Source: Photorhabdus akhurstii
GTDB lineage: Bacteria > Pseudomonadota > Gammaproteobacteria > Enterobacterales > Enterobacteriaceae
Direction of reading: 5' to 3'
NCBI RefSeq assembly: GCF_018448925.1
Contig: NZ_RCWE01000023.1
Span: 20,507-84,506, forward strand
DNA: 64,000 nt
Made by a program: the position numbers and the translations under genes. Shown here piece by piece: positions 12,677-21,003 of this stretch (positions within the stretch are counted from its first letter, which is position 1; every line of letters begins with the position of its first letter). The notes beneath the pieces were generated by a model. It was given only the letters and a program-made list of their open reading frames with translations, ran no database searches and was not told where the DNA came from.

Positions 12677-14026
12677 ATGCTTGATAAAATTGTAATTGCT
12701 AACCGTGGTGAAATTGCCCTGCGTATCCTGCGAGCTTGTAAAGAGTTAGGGATCAAAACCGTTGCGGTACATTCAGCTGCGGATCGTGACTTAAAACACG
12801 TACTGCTGGCAGACGAAACTATCTGTATTGGCCCGGCAGCTTCTGCAAAAAGCTACCTGAATATCCCGGCGATTATTTCCGCGGCAGAAATCACTGGTGC
12901 TGTGGCTATTCACCCTGGCTACGGTTTTCTGTCTGAAAACGCAGATTTCGCTGAACAGGTTGAGCGTTCCGGCTTTATTTTTATCGGTCCAAAAGCAGAA
13001 ACGATCCGCCTGATGGGTGATAAGGTTTCTGCTATCAATGCGATGAAAAAAGCGGGCGTTCCTTGTGTACCTGGCTCTGATGGCCCATTGTCTGATGACA
13101 CAGAAAAAAACAAAGCCTTCGCTAAACGCATCGGCTATCCTGTCATCATCAAAGCGTCTGGCGGCGGCGGCGGTCGCGGTATGCGCGTCGTCCGCAGCGA
13201 TAAAGATCTGGAACAATCAATCAATATGACCCGTGCGGAAGCAAAAGCTGCTTTCAATAACGATATGGTTTACATGGAAAAATTCCTTGAAAATCCACGT
13301 CATATTGAGATCCAGGTATTGGCCGACGGTCAAGGTCAAGCCATTTATCTGGCTGAACGTGATTGTTCTATGCAACGCCGTCACCAGAAAGTTGTCGAAG
13401 AAGCCCCGGCACCAGGCATCACGCCAGAAATGCGTCGCAGCATTGGTGAACGCTGTGCTAACGCATGTATCGAAATTGGCTATCGTGGCGCCGGTACTTT
13501 CGAATTCCTGTATGAAAATGGCGAATTCTATTTCATTGAGATGAACACCCGTATTCAGGTCGAGCATCCCGTTACAGAAATGATTACCGGTGTTGACCTG
13601 ATTAAAGAGCAGTTGCGGATTGCCGCAGGTATGCCACTTTCAATTAAACAGAAAGATGTTGTTGTTCGTGGTCACGCTATTGAGTGTCGTATCAACGCCG
13701 AAGATCCGAACACGTTCCTGCCAAGCCCAGGTAAAATTACCCGTTTCCACTCACCGGGTGGATTTGGTGTACGTTGGGAATCGCATATTTATGCTGGCTA
13801 CACCGTCCCCCCTTACTATGATTCAATGATTGGTAAGCTGATTACTTACGGTGAAAATCGTGACAATGCCATTGCTCGTATGAAAAACGCATTGGCAGAA
13901 TTGATCATTGATGGCATCAAGACAAATATCGAGCTTCAACAGACGATTATGAATGATGAAAACTTTCAGAATGGTGGCACTAATATCCACTATCTGGAGA
14001 AAAAACTGGGATTACAGGAAACTTAA
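12677..14026 (+). CDS. accC: Biotin carboxylase subunit of acetyl-CoA carboxylase
   Basis: The 449-residue protein has the same length as E. coli AccC and is an ATP-grasp enzyme: [15 protein letters not shown] (glycine-rich nucleotide loop), [20 protein letters not shown] and [10 protein letters not shown]. It carboxylates the biotin of AccB using ATP and bicarbonate. It forms an operon with accB. In relatives the operon continues directly into yhdT-panF-prmA; here a hairpin follows accC and yhdT is 4.1 kb away. Confidence 0.98.
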   Translation: MLDKIVIANRGEIALRILRACKELGIKTVAVHSAADRDLKHVLLADETICIGPAASAKSYLNIPAIISAAEITGAVAIHPGYGFLSENADFAEQVERSGFIFIGPKAETIRLMGDKVSAINAMKKAGVPCVPGSDGPLSDDTEKNKAFAKRIGYPVIIKASGGGGGRGMRVVRSDKDLEQSINMTRAEAKAAFNNDMVYMEKFLENPRHIEIQVLADGQGQAIYLAERDCSMQRRHQKVVEEAPAPGITPEMRRSIGERCANACIEIGYRGAGTFEFLYENGEFYFIEMNTRIQVEHPVTEMITGVDLIKEQLRIAAGMPLSIKQKDVVVRGHAIECRINAEDPNTFLPSPGKITRFHSPGGFGVRWESHIYAGYTVPPYYDSMIGKLITYGENRDNAIARMKNALAELIIDGIKTNIELQQTIMNDENFQNGGTNIHYLEKKLGLQET

Positions 14027-14053
14027 AACCGGTTTAATGACATTAATATCTTT

Positions 14054-14077
14054 GAAGGAGCGTTTAAACGCTCCTTC
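14054..14077 (+). terminator. Perfect 24-bp palindrome after accC
   Basis: Bases 14,054-14,077 read the same on both strands (GAAGGAGCG arms around TTTAAA), 28 bp after the accC stop. It has a GC-rich stem but only a weak T run (AACTT), so it is a plausible, possibly leaky, terminator of aroQ-accBC. Confidence 0.6.
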
Positions 14078-14082
14078 AACTT

Positions 14083-14175
14083 ACTGAAAAAGTGCTGCTT
14101 TTTAGCCGACACTTTGTTTTAATTGAGTTCTGTTCGCCAAACGGCGTTTACCACCACTTTAAAAACCCACCTTGA
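14083..14175 (+). repeat. Dispersed ~100-bp repeat, copy A (left edge of island)
   Basis: The block AAAAAGTGCTG - TTTTAGCCGACACTTTGTTTT - AATTGAGTTCTGTTCGCCAAA - ACGGCG - CCACC - TTTAAAAACCCACCTTGAGG aligns by eye with two other stretches at 17,928-18,028 and 53,238-53,343. It is the most diverged of the three, and its boundaries are approximate. It lies immediately after the accC hairpin. Confidence 0.55.
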
Positions 14176-14503
14176 GGTAAAATCAGTGTGATTTTAGAAT
14201 CTGTAAAAAGGGCAAACGCATCACGAAAGAACCGGTAAAAACGTTAGTCATTAAAGGTAAAACCGAAAGTTATTAAAGATTTTTTAAAGCAGGTAAAAAA
14301 CTCGGTACTATACTGATATTGGAAGAGAAAACATCAGGAAAAACGGCTTTTAAATCTATTAACCGCATTAAAAAAATTTCTCAAAAAAAAGATTTTGCAT
14401 GCCTGAAAAGAGTTTACGCAAAATGGGGATAGTCATTAAAAAAACTGAGAGGCTTTTAGATTAGATATGAAAAAAAGAACAAAAACGTTTAAAAGCATTA
14501 AAG

Positions 14504-14614
14504 ATGATTAAAGAAATGAGCTATTTCCCTTTTTTGGCGATCGTAAGCACCTTTTTAGCGGTGATTAACTCAGTTATCCATCAGACAAAGGTTAAAAAAA
14601 TAGGTTCCGATTAA
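14504..14614 (+). CDS. Possible small hydrophobic peptide (36 or 32 residues)
   Basis: A short frame reads MIKEMSYFPFLAIVSTFLAV and continues through VINSVIHQ to a basic tail (KVKK). It has a single hydrophobic helix followed by positive charge, the shape of type I toxin peptides or small stress proteins. The second methionine at 14,516 is an alternative start. No good ribosome-binding site is visible, and the surroundings are decayed, so it may be chance. Confidence 0.2.
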   Translation: MIKEMSYFPFLAIVSTFLAVINSVIHQTKVKKIGSD

Positions 14615-15264
14615 TACCAGATTTTTAAGCAAGACAGAATGACTAAAAAACAGTTTACTCTTTGCCATATTTAATGCATTTATCAGCGATGCTATACTCC
14701 GTTTATTTTATAATTACCTAATCTGCTATGACCATTTAAAAGCTTAAATACAGAGATATTAAAGCTTTTAATATAAAAGGTGGATTTAACTAAATACATG
14801 CAACTTTTCAAAAGGAGAGTTAATTGTATTTAATCGAAGTCATTAACCATTAAAAGAAAGTCGAAAAGAAATCAGCATGCAAAAGAATATTATCCGAATA
14901 GATGGGTATTAACGCGCTTTCTCATCGTTATTTTATGAAGAAAACCATAAAAACAACGCAATAAAAAAACGGATAAAACGATTAATCTGGCAGGATTAAC
15001 ATCCTGAAAAAACGGGGGATTATCTGAAAAAACATCAAGGGTAGCGATCTATTAAAACTACTCAGAATGGCCGGTAAAACAGCGTCAGTAAAGGGTATGA
15101 TTAACATTGGTTTAACGTAAAACACGATATCCTATAGTGATTAAACTTAATAAGAATCAGGCGGTAAAAGTGGTAACAAACAGTCAAAACACTATACTGA
15201 TTAAAATCCCAAATTAAAAAAGTGATTTTAAATAACAGTTTAAAACCCGCTCATGATAAAACTC

Positions 15265-15343
15265 AAAGTGGGATGAGACTGTAATTTAAACTGGATTTAC
15301 ACTATTTAAATTACAGTCTCAATACCTTATCCCACCCACTTTT
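15265..15343. repeat. Long inverted repeat between the decayed region and cynR
   Basis: A 16-bp arm at 15,275-15,290 (GAGACTGTAATTTAAA) is matched perfectly by 15,305-15,320. Outer arms AAAGTGGGAT (15,265-15,274) and the block at 15,329-15,343 (ATCCCACCCACTTT) extend it with bulges. The loop is 14 nt. It could be a bidirectional terminator, the end of a miniature element or a structured RNA. Confidence 0.7.
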
Positions 15344-15475
15344 TAAATTAATAATCTTTTACTCTATAAATAATTTCTCCAGATAGTGAGATACTTTTAT
15401 ACAACTTATTAAATAATTAACTTTTACAAAAATAAACTCATGTAAATATCAATTAAAAAAATAGTAACACCAACA

Positions 15476-16345
15476 TTAATATTCCAGCGCAAGCTCGATA
15501 AACGCCCGCGCCGCCGCCGTCTGGTAAGCTCCTTTTCGCTGCATGAGAACCGCCGTTCTTTGTAGCAGTGAGGGGGTTAGAACAATCGAAACCAATTCCT
15601 CCCGATCACAGGCAATCTTTGCCGGCAGCAACGTGGCAAGGCTTGTATGTCGGATGATCTCAATGACAGCGCTTAGCGAATTGGCCTCCATCAAAACGCG
15701 GGGACAAATGTCGTTCTGCCTACAATAACGATCGATCTGCTTCCGTGTAGCGAACTCAGACGTGAGGAGAACCAGAGACTCGTTGTTCAGGGCTTTCAGA
15801 CTCATCGTTCGACACTTTGCAAGGGGATGCTCCTTACCAACGACCAGCGCTAGCGTCTCCACCAGAAGTCGTTGTGCATCGATATCAGGCGAGTGGATCT
15901 CATCAAACGCAATCCCGACATCAAGTTCGTCATCGACCAGAAGCTCTTCAATGCGCTCCTGCGACATCTCCCGAACCGTTAACGTGATGTTGGGATAGAG
16001 ATTGTGGAACGACTTGACCAAGGGGCCGATAAGATAAGTTGTGAACGTCGGCGTGACGGCAACGCGCAGAGAACCGCGACTCAGATCACTAACATCGTGG
16101 ATCGCACGCTTTCCTTCCTCCAAGTCCTGTAATGCCCGTCGTGCATAGCGGAAATAGACCTCGCCAGCATCCGTCAGCCGCATGGTACGTCCGGTCCGAT
16201 CAAACAGTTGCGCCCCAAGGGTTTCCTCAAGCTGCTTAATCTGCTGCGACAATGCCGGCTGAGACACATGCAAGGCTGTAGCGGCACGCGTGAAGCTGTG
16301 GTGCTCGGCCACGGCAAGAAAGTAGTTGATATGTCGTAAAAGCAT
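15476..16345 (-). CDS. cynR: CynR, LysR-type regulator of the cyanate operon (island copy)
   Basis: The 289-residue product begins [20 protein letters not shown] and keeps the E. coli CynR pattern throughout: [49 protein letters not shown] and [11 protein letters not shown]. CynR normally activates the divergent cynTS genes when cyanate is present. I chose ATG 16,345 because GGAG lies six bases upstream and the product then begins like CynR; the ATG at 16,357 adds four residues. The gene is richer in G+C than the flanking core genes, which suggests transfer. Its usual targets are missing apart from a short cynT stub. Confidence 0.85.
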   Translation of the reverse strand: MLLRHINYFLAVAEHHSFTRAATALHVSQPALSQQIKQLEETLGAQLFDRTGRTMRLTDAGEVYFRYARRALQDLEEGKRAIHDVSDLSRGSLRVAVTPTFTTYLIGPLVKSFHNLYPNITLTVREMSQERIEELLVDDELDVGIAFDEIHSPDIDAQRLLVETLALVVGKEHPLAKCRTMSLKALNNESLVLLTSEFATRKQIDRYCRQNDICPRVLMEANSLSAVIEIIRHTSLATLLPAKIACDREELVSIVLTPSLLQRTAVLMQRKGAYQTAAARAFIELALEY

Positions 16346-16353
16346 GTGGGTCT

Positions 16354-16405
16354 CCATAAGGTATGCCTATGGAGTGCATAATAAATCAGTCTTTTACCTT
16401 ATGGA
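16354..16405. promoter_or_regulatory. Probable CynR operator region between cynR and the cynT stub
   Basis: A near-perfect dyad with CCATA/TATGG arms lies at 16,354-16,372, directly in front of cynR, and its core ATAAGGTA is mirrored by TACCTTAT at about 16,396-16,403. LysR regulators bind interrupted dyads in divergent promoter regions, so this is the likely autoregulatory and target site. Confidence 0.5.
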
Positions 16406-16459
16406 TATCCGAAAGTAATCTTCAATCCATCTTTTCGTTACACGACACAGAGATCAACC

Positions 16460-16528
16460 ATGAAAGAGATCATCAAAGGCTTTCTGAAATTCCAGCACGA
16501 ACTCTCTGAGTCTGCAACCACGCTTTGA
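16460..16528 (+). pseudogene. cynT: cynT (carbonic anhydrase) stub, truncated after about 14 codons
   Basis: A 22-codon frame begins MKEIIKGFLKFQHE, nearly identical to the E. coli CynT N-terminus (MKEIIDGFLKFQRE). It then runs into LSESATTL and a stop. It sits at the position and orientation that cynT has beside cynR in E. coli, diverging from it. The rest of cynT, and any cynS, is missing. A deletion that joined the cynT start to foreign sequence is the simplest reading. Confidence 0.75.
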
Positions 16529-16557
16529 TTCAATCTATTTTTAATGAGGTTTTTCCT

Positions 16558-17025
16558 ATGAATTTTGTAAAACGCACTATCGACCTTGCGATGAAAAATG
16601 TGGAGCAAGGAGGTCGGCCGTTCGCCACCGTGATCGTACGTGACGGCGACATCATCGCTGAAAGCCCGAATCTGGTAGCACAGACCTGCGATCCGACCGC
16701 ACACGCGGAAATCCTGGCTGTACGAGAAGCGTGCAAGAAGCTCGGGACCGAGCACCTGACCGACTGCGATATCTACATTCTCGCCAGCCCCTGCCCGATG
16801 TGCCTAGGCTCGCTCTACTACTGTAGCCCGAAACAGATTATCTACATCACCACACGCGAAGACTACGCACCATTCTACAAGGATGATCGCAAGTACTTCG
16901 AGCTGGATACATTCTACGCAGAGTACGCTAAACCCATCGAGGAACGCCGCTTGCCCATGATCCAAAAGAAGGATGAAAGCGCTATCAAGGTGTACCAGCG
17001 CTGGCAAAAGCTGAACAAGAAGTGA
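16558..17025 (+). CDS. Nucleoside/guanine deaminase (GuaD-like, CDA fold)
   Basis: The 155-residue protein has the zinc deaminase motifs TAHAEILAVREA (H49, catalytic E51) and PCPMCLGSLYY (C79, C82). Its C-terminal pattern (DDRKYFELDTFYAEYAKPIEERRLPM) resembles Bacillus guanine deaminase GuaD, which swaps C-terminal tails between subunits. It probably deaminates guanine or a related purine. The start is ATG 16,558, with TGAGG upstream. It lies 30 bp after the cynT stub and so is placed under the cyn promoter. The composition is GC-rich compared with the core genes, which suggests acquisition. The exact substrate is uncertain. Confidence 0.85.
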   Translation: MNFVKRTIDLAMKNVEQGGRPFATVIVRDGDIIAESPNLVAQTCDPTAHAEILAVREACKKLGTEHLTDCDIYILASPCPMCLGSLYYCSPKQIIYITTREDYAPFYKDDRKYFELDTFYAEYAKPIEERRLPMIQKKDESAIKVYQRWQKLNKK

Positions 17026-17099
17026 CTCTCTGGCTTCTGGTCGGACATCCAGAATTTGAGATCGACATGGCAATACGACCATCGTGATTGCCTTTCATA

Positions 17100-17255
17100 T
17101 GTCACATTATCGGGATTTTAAAAACTTCTACTGTGGATTATCCTTGCTGTGGTGTCGAACATGATCGTGATATCAACGCAACGATCAACATCCAGCGCAA
17201 GGGCGCGAAAGAATTACAGGCGGCGGGGAGCAGTCACTGGCGTAGGCAGTATTGA
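17100..17255 (+). pseudogene. tnpB (IS200/IS605-family) C-terminal remnant
   Basis: From about 17,133 a frame reads PCCGVEHDRDINATINIQRK and GAKELQAAG before a stop at 17,253-17,255. This matches the zinc-ribbon end and the last RuvC segment (DRDxNAAxNI) of OrfB/TnpB proteins. Everything upstream of the zinc ribbon is missing. It shows that an IS605-type element once sat in the island. Confidence 0.75.
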
Positions 17256-17569
17256 ATAAGCGCCTGCCTAATACTTTGCTTGGTACTTAAAAACAGTAAT
17301 GGATAAACGATACCTTCTGACTCAGAAAAACGGTAAATAGCTCTCAACTGGAGTTTGGAGTCAACGTAATCGTGATAAGTGGTGAGACCAAGATCTGCTG
17401 CTTCTATACATAATGGAGTGCTTTCAGGATGGTCGTTTACCCTTCCCTCAAATCCAGCAATGAAACTATCAAGAAGCTCTTGAGTAGCGACTTGGCCTAT
17501 ATGTCTTGCCAAATAGTAGAACCGATCATGAAGTTGGTCCCGGAATGCAAAAGAATACTCAAATCTCAT
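17234..17569 (-). CDS. RelE/ParE-type toxin of a type II toxin-antitoxin pair
   Basis: This 111-residue protein begins MRFEYSFAFRDQLHDRFYYL and has the compact RelE/ParE layout, with LQLRAIYRFSESEGIVYPL near the C-terminus, where the core beta strands lie. Its start overlaps the end of the upstream antitoxin gene by 11 bp, the usual antitoxin-first arrangement. Such toxins cleave ribosome-bound mRNA or poison gyrase; the subfamily cannot be told from motifs alone. The 3' end overlaps the tnpB remnant on the other strand. Confidence 0.75.
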   Translation of the reverse strand: MRFEYSFAFRDQLHDRFYYLARHIGQVATQELLDSFIAGFEGRVNDHPESTPLCIEAADLGLTTYHDYVDSKLQLRAIYRFSESEGIVYPLLFLSTKQSIRQALIQYCLRQ

Positions 17570-17825
17570 CAACCAATCCTTTCAGCCCAGCCCTAAGGTT
17601 GGCAGATGAAACCGTTCGGCCTGCTTGCACGTCCTTTTCAGCAAAAGATAGCAGTCGTAACAGGGCCATCTGCTCCTGCTGCATTTCAAACTGAACAGGA
17701 TCTTGAACCACGTAGAGAGGTTCTCCATTTTGCGTGACGATTACGGGGTCGGAAACATCCATAGAAGCCAGTTCTTTCTTGAATGCTGATACTGTAGTTA
17801 TGCGTGGCGAAGTAAATAGGGTCAT
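17559..17825 (-). CDS. Phd/YefM-type antitoxin
   Basis: The 88-residue protein begins MTLFTSPRITTVSAFKKELA and contains DPVIVTQNGEPLYVVQDP, the classic Phd/YefM N-terminal DNA-binding fold, followed by a helical toxin-binding tail. GGAG lies eight bases before ATG 17,825; the open frame extends further upstream, but only this start has the box and the family N-terminus. It would bind and repress its own promoter, and it precedes the toxin gene. Confidence 0.82.
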   Translation of the reverse strand: MTLFTSPRITTVSAFKKELASMDVSDPVIVTQNGEPLYVVQDPVQFEMQQEQMALLRLLSFAEKDVQAGRTVSSANLRAGLKGLVDEI

Positions 17826-17927
17826 AGCGTTCTCCAATAATGATATACAACTCCCAATGAAAGAATATACCCAAATCACCAATGAGTCCATATATGGGCT
17901 GTATATGGACATAGCCTGCTCGGATTA

Positions 17928-18028
17928 CTGACAAAGCGCTGTTTTTTTATCCGGCGCTTTGCTTTAATTAAATTCCGTTCACCCGACGGAGATGGCCGCC
18001 ATGTTAAGAATACCTTCTCCCCAAATTT
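17928..18028 (+). repeat. Dispersed ~100-bp repeat, copy B (right edge of island)
   Basis: It begins TACTGACAAAGCGCTG, runs through TTTTTTTATCCGGCGCTTTG and a CCGCCATGTTAAGAA segment, and ends TCCCCAAATTTT. The blocks match copy C at 53,238-53,343 closely and copy A at 14,083-14,175 more loosely, all in the same orientation. Internal complementary arms (AAAGCGC / GCGCTTT) could form a hairpin. The remaining 110 bp up to yhdT show no gene and should hold its promoter. Confidence 0.7.
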
Positions 18029-18138
18029 TCCCGCCAGCAACGCTCTCGCTTGACAAGCTATCACATTTTTCCTGAATGAATTCGCATCTTGCCGTACAAT
18101 CCTTCTCTTCCCATCTTATTTAATTGCCGGAAGAACGA

Positions 18139-18381
18139 ATGGACAAACGATTTGTTCAATCCCATAAAGAAGCCCTTTGGGCAGTGTTCCTAACGCTCGC
18201 TTACCTTATTGGCTGGCTATTGACAGCCTATTTACCCAGTGGTGATCCCGGTGTCACCGGCTTACCTCGCTGGTTTGAAATGGCATGTTTGTTACTACCA
18301 GTTGTATTCATTATCTTCTGCTGGTTAATGGTGAAGTTTATTTTCAAAGAAGTCCCGCTGGAGGATGAGAATGCAAAGTGA
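18139..18381 (+). CDS. yhdT: YhdT, small membrane protein (DUF997)
   Basis: The 80-residue protein has two hydrophobic helices and the YhdT pattern MDKRFVQSHKEALWAVFLTL ... GLPRWFEMACLLLPVVFI ... VPLEDENA. It is conserved directly upstream of panF in enterobacteria and is thought to help the sodium/pantothenate symporter, but its role is not established. I chose ATG 18,139 over an upstream TTG, because it gives the E. coli N-terminus. panF begins inside its last codons. Confidence 0.9.
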   Translation: MDKRFVQSHKEALWAVFLTLAYLIGWLLTAYLPSGDPGVTGLPRWFEMACLLLPVVFIIFCWLMVKFIFKEVPLEDENAK

Positions 18382-19816
18382 AGTTATCTTACCTCTGCTT
18401 GGCTATCTTGCATTGGTATTTCTGCTGTCAGTTTACGCTTATCGACACCACCAGAAAGGCTCCTTTCTGACTGAGTATTTCCTTGGCAACCGTTCAATGG
18501 GCGGTTTTGTATTGGCAATGACCATTACCGCCACCTATATCAGCGCCAGCTCATTTATCGGTGGACCGGGAGCAGCCTATAAATATGGTCTGGGATGGGT
18601 ATTACTGTCGCTGATTCAGTTGCCGGCAATATGGCTTTCCTTGGCAGTGTTAGGTAAGAAATTTGCCATTCTCGCTCGTCGCTATAATGCCGTTACCCTT
18701 AATGACATGTTGTATGCCCGTTACGGCAGTCGTTTTCTGGTTTGGTTTGCCAGCCTCAGTCTTTTAGTCGCTTTTGTCGGCGCGATGACCGTTCAGTTTA
18801 TTGGCGGCGCACGCCTGCTGGAAACGGCTGCGGGTATCCCTTATGGCACCGGATTAATGATTTTCGGTATCTCTATCGCTCTCTATACCGCATTTGGAGG
18901 GTTTAGAGCGAGTGTCCTCAATGATGCCCTACAAGGGCTGGTAATGCTGTTAGGCACTGTTCTACTGCTGGTAGCGATTATCTATAAGGCAGGCGGTCTG
19001 TCGGAAGCAGTTACCACATTACGCGCAATCAATCCTGAATTGGTTTCCCCACAAGGCGCTGACCATATCCTTGACGGGCCTTTCATGGCATCGTTCTGGG
19101 TACTGGTCTGTTTTGGGGTAATTGGGTTGCCTCACACCGCCGTCCGTTGCATCTCCTACCGCGATAGCAAAGCTGTTCATCGTGGGATTATCATCGGAAC
19201 CATCGTCATGACAATCCTGATGTTTGGTATGCACCTAGCTGGCGCAATTGGTCGAGCCATTATTCCTGATCTGACCATTCCCGATCAGGTGATCCCAACA
19301 CTGATGATCACTGTATTGCCGCCATTCGCTGCTGGAATTTTCTTGGCCGCGCCGATGGCCGCCATTATGTCCACAATTAATGCACAACTGCTGCAATCTT
19401 CTGCAACAATCGTCAAAGATCTCTACCTAAACTTGTTTCCACAACAAATCGTACAGGAAAAAAAATTGGCTCGGATTTCCAGTTTTTCTACCCTGATTCT
19501 TGGTTTGTTGCTACTTTTAGCCGCCTGGCGCCCACCCGAGATGATTATCTGGCTGAATCTATTAGCTTTCGGTGGCTTACAAGCCGTATTTCTCTGGCCA
19601 TTAATCTTGGGCCTGTATTGGGAAAAAGCCAATGCCTATGGCGCTATCAGTTCAATGATTACAGGGGCAACAAGCTATACTTTGCTCGCGAGTTTCAATA
19701 TCCATCTATTGGGCTTCCACCCGATCGTGCCATCATTGCTACTTAGCCTGTTGGCTTTCTGGATGGGCAATACTCTCGGTCAGCGATTACCGCAAAAAGC
19801 GCTCAGACCTCATTAA
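18371..19816 (+). CDS. panF: Sodium/pantothenate symporter
   Basis: This 481-residue member of the sodium:solute symporter family has about 12-13 membrane segments. Hallmarks are [21 protein letters not shown] near the N-terminus and [17 protein letters not shown] and [20 protein letters not shown] further on, all nearly identical to E. coli PanF. It imports pantothenate for CoA synthesis. ATG 18,371 has GGAGG upstream inside yhdT, and the genes overlap by 11 bp, so they are coupled. prmA starts 13 bp after the stop. Confidence 0.96.
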   Translation: MQSEVILPLLGYLALVFLLSVYAYRHHQKGSFLTEYFLGNRSMGGFVLAMTITATYISASSFIGGPGAAYKYGLGWVLLSLIQLPAIWLSLAVLGKKFAILARRYNAVTLNDMLYARYGSRFLVWFASLSLLVAFVGAMTVQFIGGARLLETAAGIPYGTGLMIFGISIALYTAFGGFRASVLNDALQGLVMLLGTVLLLVAIIYKAGGLSEAVTTLRAINPELVSPQGADHILDGPFMASFWVLVCFGVIGLPHTAVRCISYRDSKAVHRGIIIGTIVMTILMFGMHLAGAIGRAIIPDLTIPDQVIPTLMITVLPPFAAGIFLAAPMAAIMSTINAQLLQSSATIVKDLYLNLFPQQIVQEKKLARISSFSTLILGLLLLLAAWRPPEMIIWLNLLAFGGLQAVFLWPLILGLYWEKANAYGAISSMITGATSYTLLASFNIHLLGFHPIVPSLLLSLLAFWMGNTLGQRLPQKALRPH

Positions 19817-19829
19817 AGGAAAATTTTTT

Positions 19830-20720
19830 ATGCCTTGGATACAACTTCGATTAAATACCACAGGACAGCTCGCTGAATCCCTTGGAGATACTCTGATGGA
19901 AAATGGCGCAGTCTCAGTCACCTTTCAAGACAGCCACGATAATCCTGTATTCGAACCCTTACCGGGCGAGACCCGTTTATGGGGAGATACCGATGTCATC
20001 GGATTGTATGATGCTGAAACCGATATGAAAGCTGTGATCAGCCAGCTCGAACAAGTTCCTGAGTTGGGTGAAGGATTTATTCATAAAATCGAACAATTGG
20101 AAGACAAAGATTGGGAGCGTGAATGGATGGATAACTTCCACCCAATGCGTTTTGGCAAGCGCTTGTGGATTTGTCCAAGCTGGCGCGATGTCCCGGACCC
20201 AAACGCAGTCAACGTTATGCTGGACCCTGGACTGGCTTTCGGTACAGGCACTCACCCAACCACATCATTATGCTTGCAATGGCTGGACAGTCTCAATCTG
20301 GAAGGTAAAACGGTTATCGATTTTGGTTGCGGTTCCGGCATACTAGCAATTGCTGCGCTAAAGCTCGGTGCAACGCACGCTATTGGCATAGATATCGACC
20401 CACAAGCTATTCAGGCCAGCCGAGACAACGCTGAACGTAATGGCGTTCTGGAGCGTTTAACGCTATATTTGGCGAAAGATACACCAACTGATCTTGAATC
20501 TGATGTAGTAATTGCTAATATTTTGGCAGGCCCTCTGCGTGAACTCGCCCCTGTGATTGGCGCATTACCAAAACCGGGTGGTTTGCTAGGTCTATCGGGT
20601 ATTTTAACAAATCAGGCAGAAAGTGTTATTCATGCCTATACTGATAAATTCGCAATCGATCCTGTTGCGGAGCAGGAAGAGTGGTGTCGGATATCTGGGG
20701 TAAAGATAGTAACAAATTAA
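19830..20720 (+). CDS. prmA: Ribosomal protein L11 methyltransferase
   Basis: The 296-residue protein begins [20 protein letters not shown] and has the SAM-binding motif [20 protein letters not shown], preceded by [19 protein letters not shown], diagnostic for PrmA. It trimethylates several amino groups of ribosomal protein L11. AAAGGA lies just upstream of the ATG. It is the last gene of the yhdT-panF-prmA run. Confidence 0.97.
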   Translation: MPWIQLRLNTTGQLAESLGDTLMENGAVSVTFQDSHDNPVFEPLPGETRLWGDTDVIGLYDAETDMKAVISQLEQVPELGEGFIHKIEQLEDKDWEREWMDNFHPMRFGKRLWICPSWRDVPDPNAVNVMLDPGLAFGTGTHPTTSLCLQWLDSLNLEGKTVIDFGCGSGILAIAALKLGATHAIGIDIDPQAIQASRDNAERNGVLERLTLYLAKDTPTDLESDVVIANILAGPLRELAPVIGALPKPGGLLGLSGILTNQAESVIHAYTDKFAIDPVAEQEEWCRISGVKIVTN

Positions 20721-20932
20721 AATTATTTTATTTTGATACTATTGCAAGTGTGAATTTTGATCACTTACTGATGGTAATCCGTGCTATCAGTAAACTTGCT
20801 GATAGAAATATCCTAAGTGATAAACTTTACCAATAACATATAACACCATGTTATTTATGAATAATTATGTTTATCCCAGAAGAAAAGTTGGAAAAAAGTT
20901 GTAACAAATGACGATTTGCTCAAAGTTTGGCC

Positions 20933-20970
20933 TTTCATATTTTGCGAAAAATGCGTAATATACGCGCCCT
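20933..20970 (+). promoter_or_regulatory. dusB-fis promoter with GC-rich discriminator
   Basis: A TAATAT -10 box (20,956-20,961) with a TTTCAT -35-like hexamer 17 bp upstream is followed by ACGCGCCCTTGCAG. This is nearly the same as I recall for the E. coli fis promoter, whose GC-rich discriminator and CTP start make it sensitive to ppGpp and nucleotide levels. AT-rich stretches upstream (20,800-20,930) are suited to Fis autoregulation and IHF binding, though I cannot place exact sites. Confidence 0.7.
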
Positions 20971-21003
20971 TGCAGTCACAGTATGGCCACTCTTTCTTCG
21001 TTT

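Larger units (their letters stand above)
14176..15475. other. TTAA-rich, stop-riddled DNA without intact genes
   Basis: About 1.3 kb carries no frame longer than a few dozen codons on either strand. The plus strand is purine/A-rich and dotted with ATTAAA, GTAAAA and AAAAAC, so TAA stops fall in all frames. The short string CTATACTGAT occurs twice (near 14,306 and 15,192). It looks like a decayed insert or a region with a non-coding role; I recognise no protein family in it. A long inverted repeat (15,265-15,343) closes it on the right. Confidence 0.6.

Noticed and set aside
12791-13567. Antisense and alternative frames over accC
   Set aside because: They lie wholly within accC, an unmistakable housekeeping gene, and have no family features.
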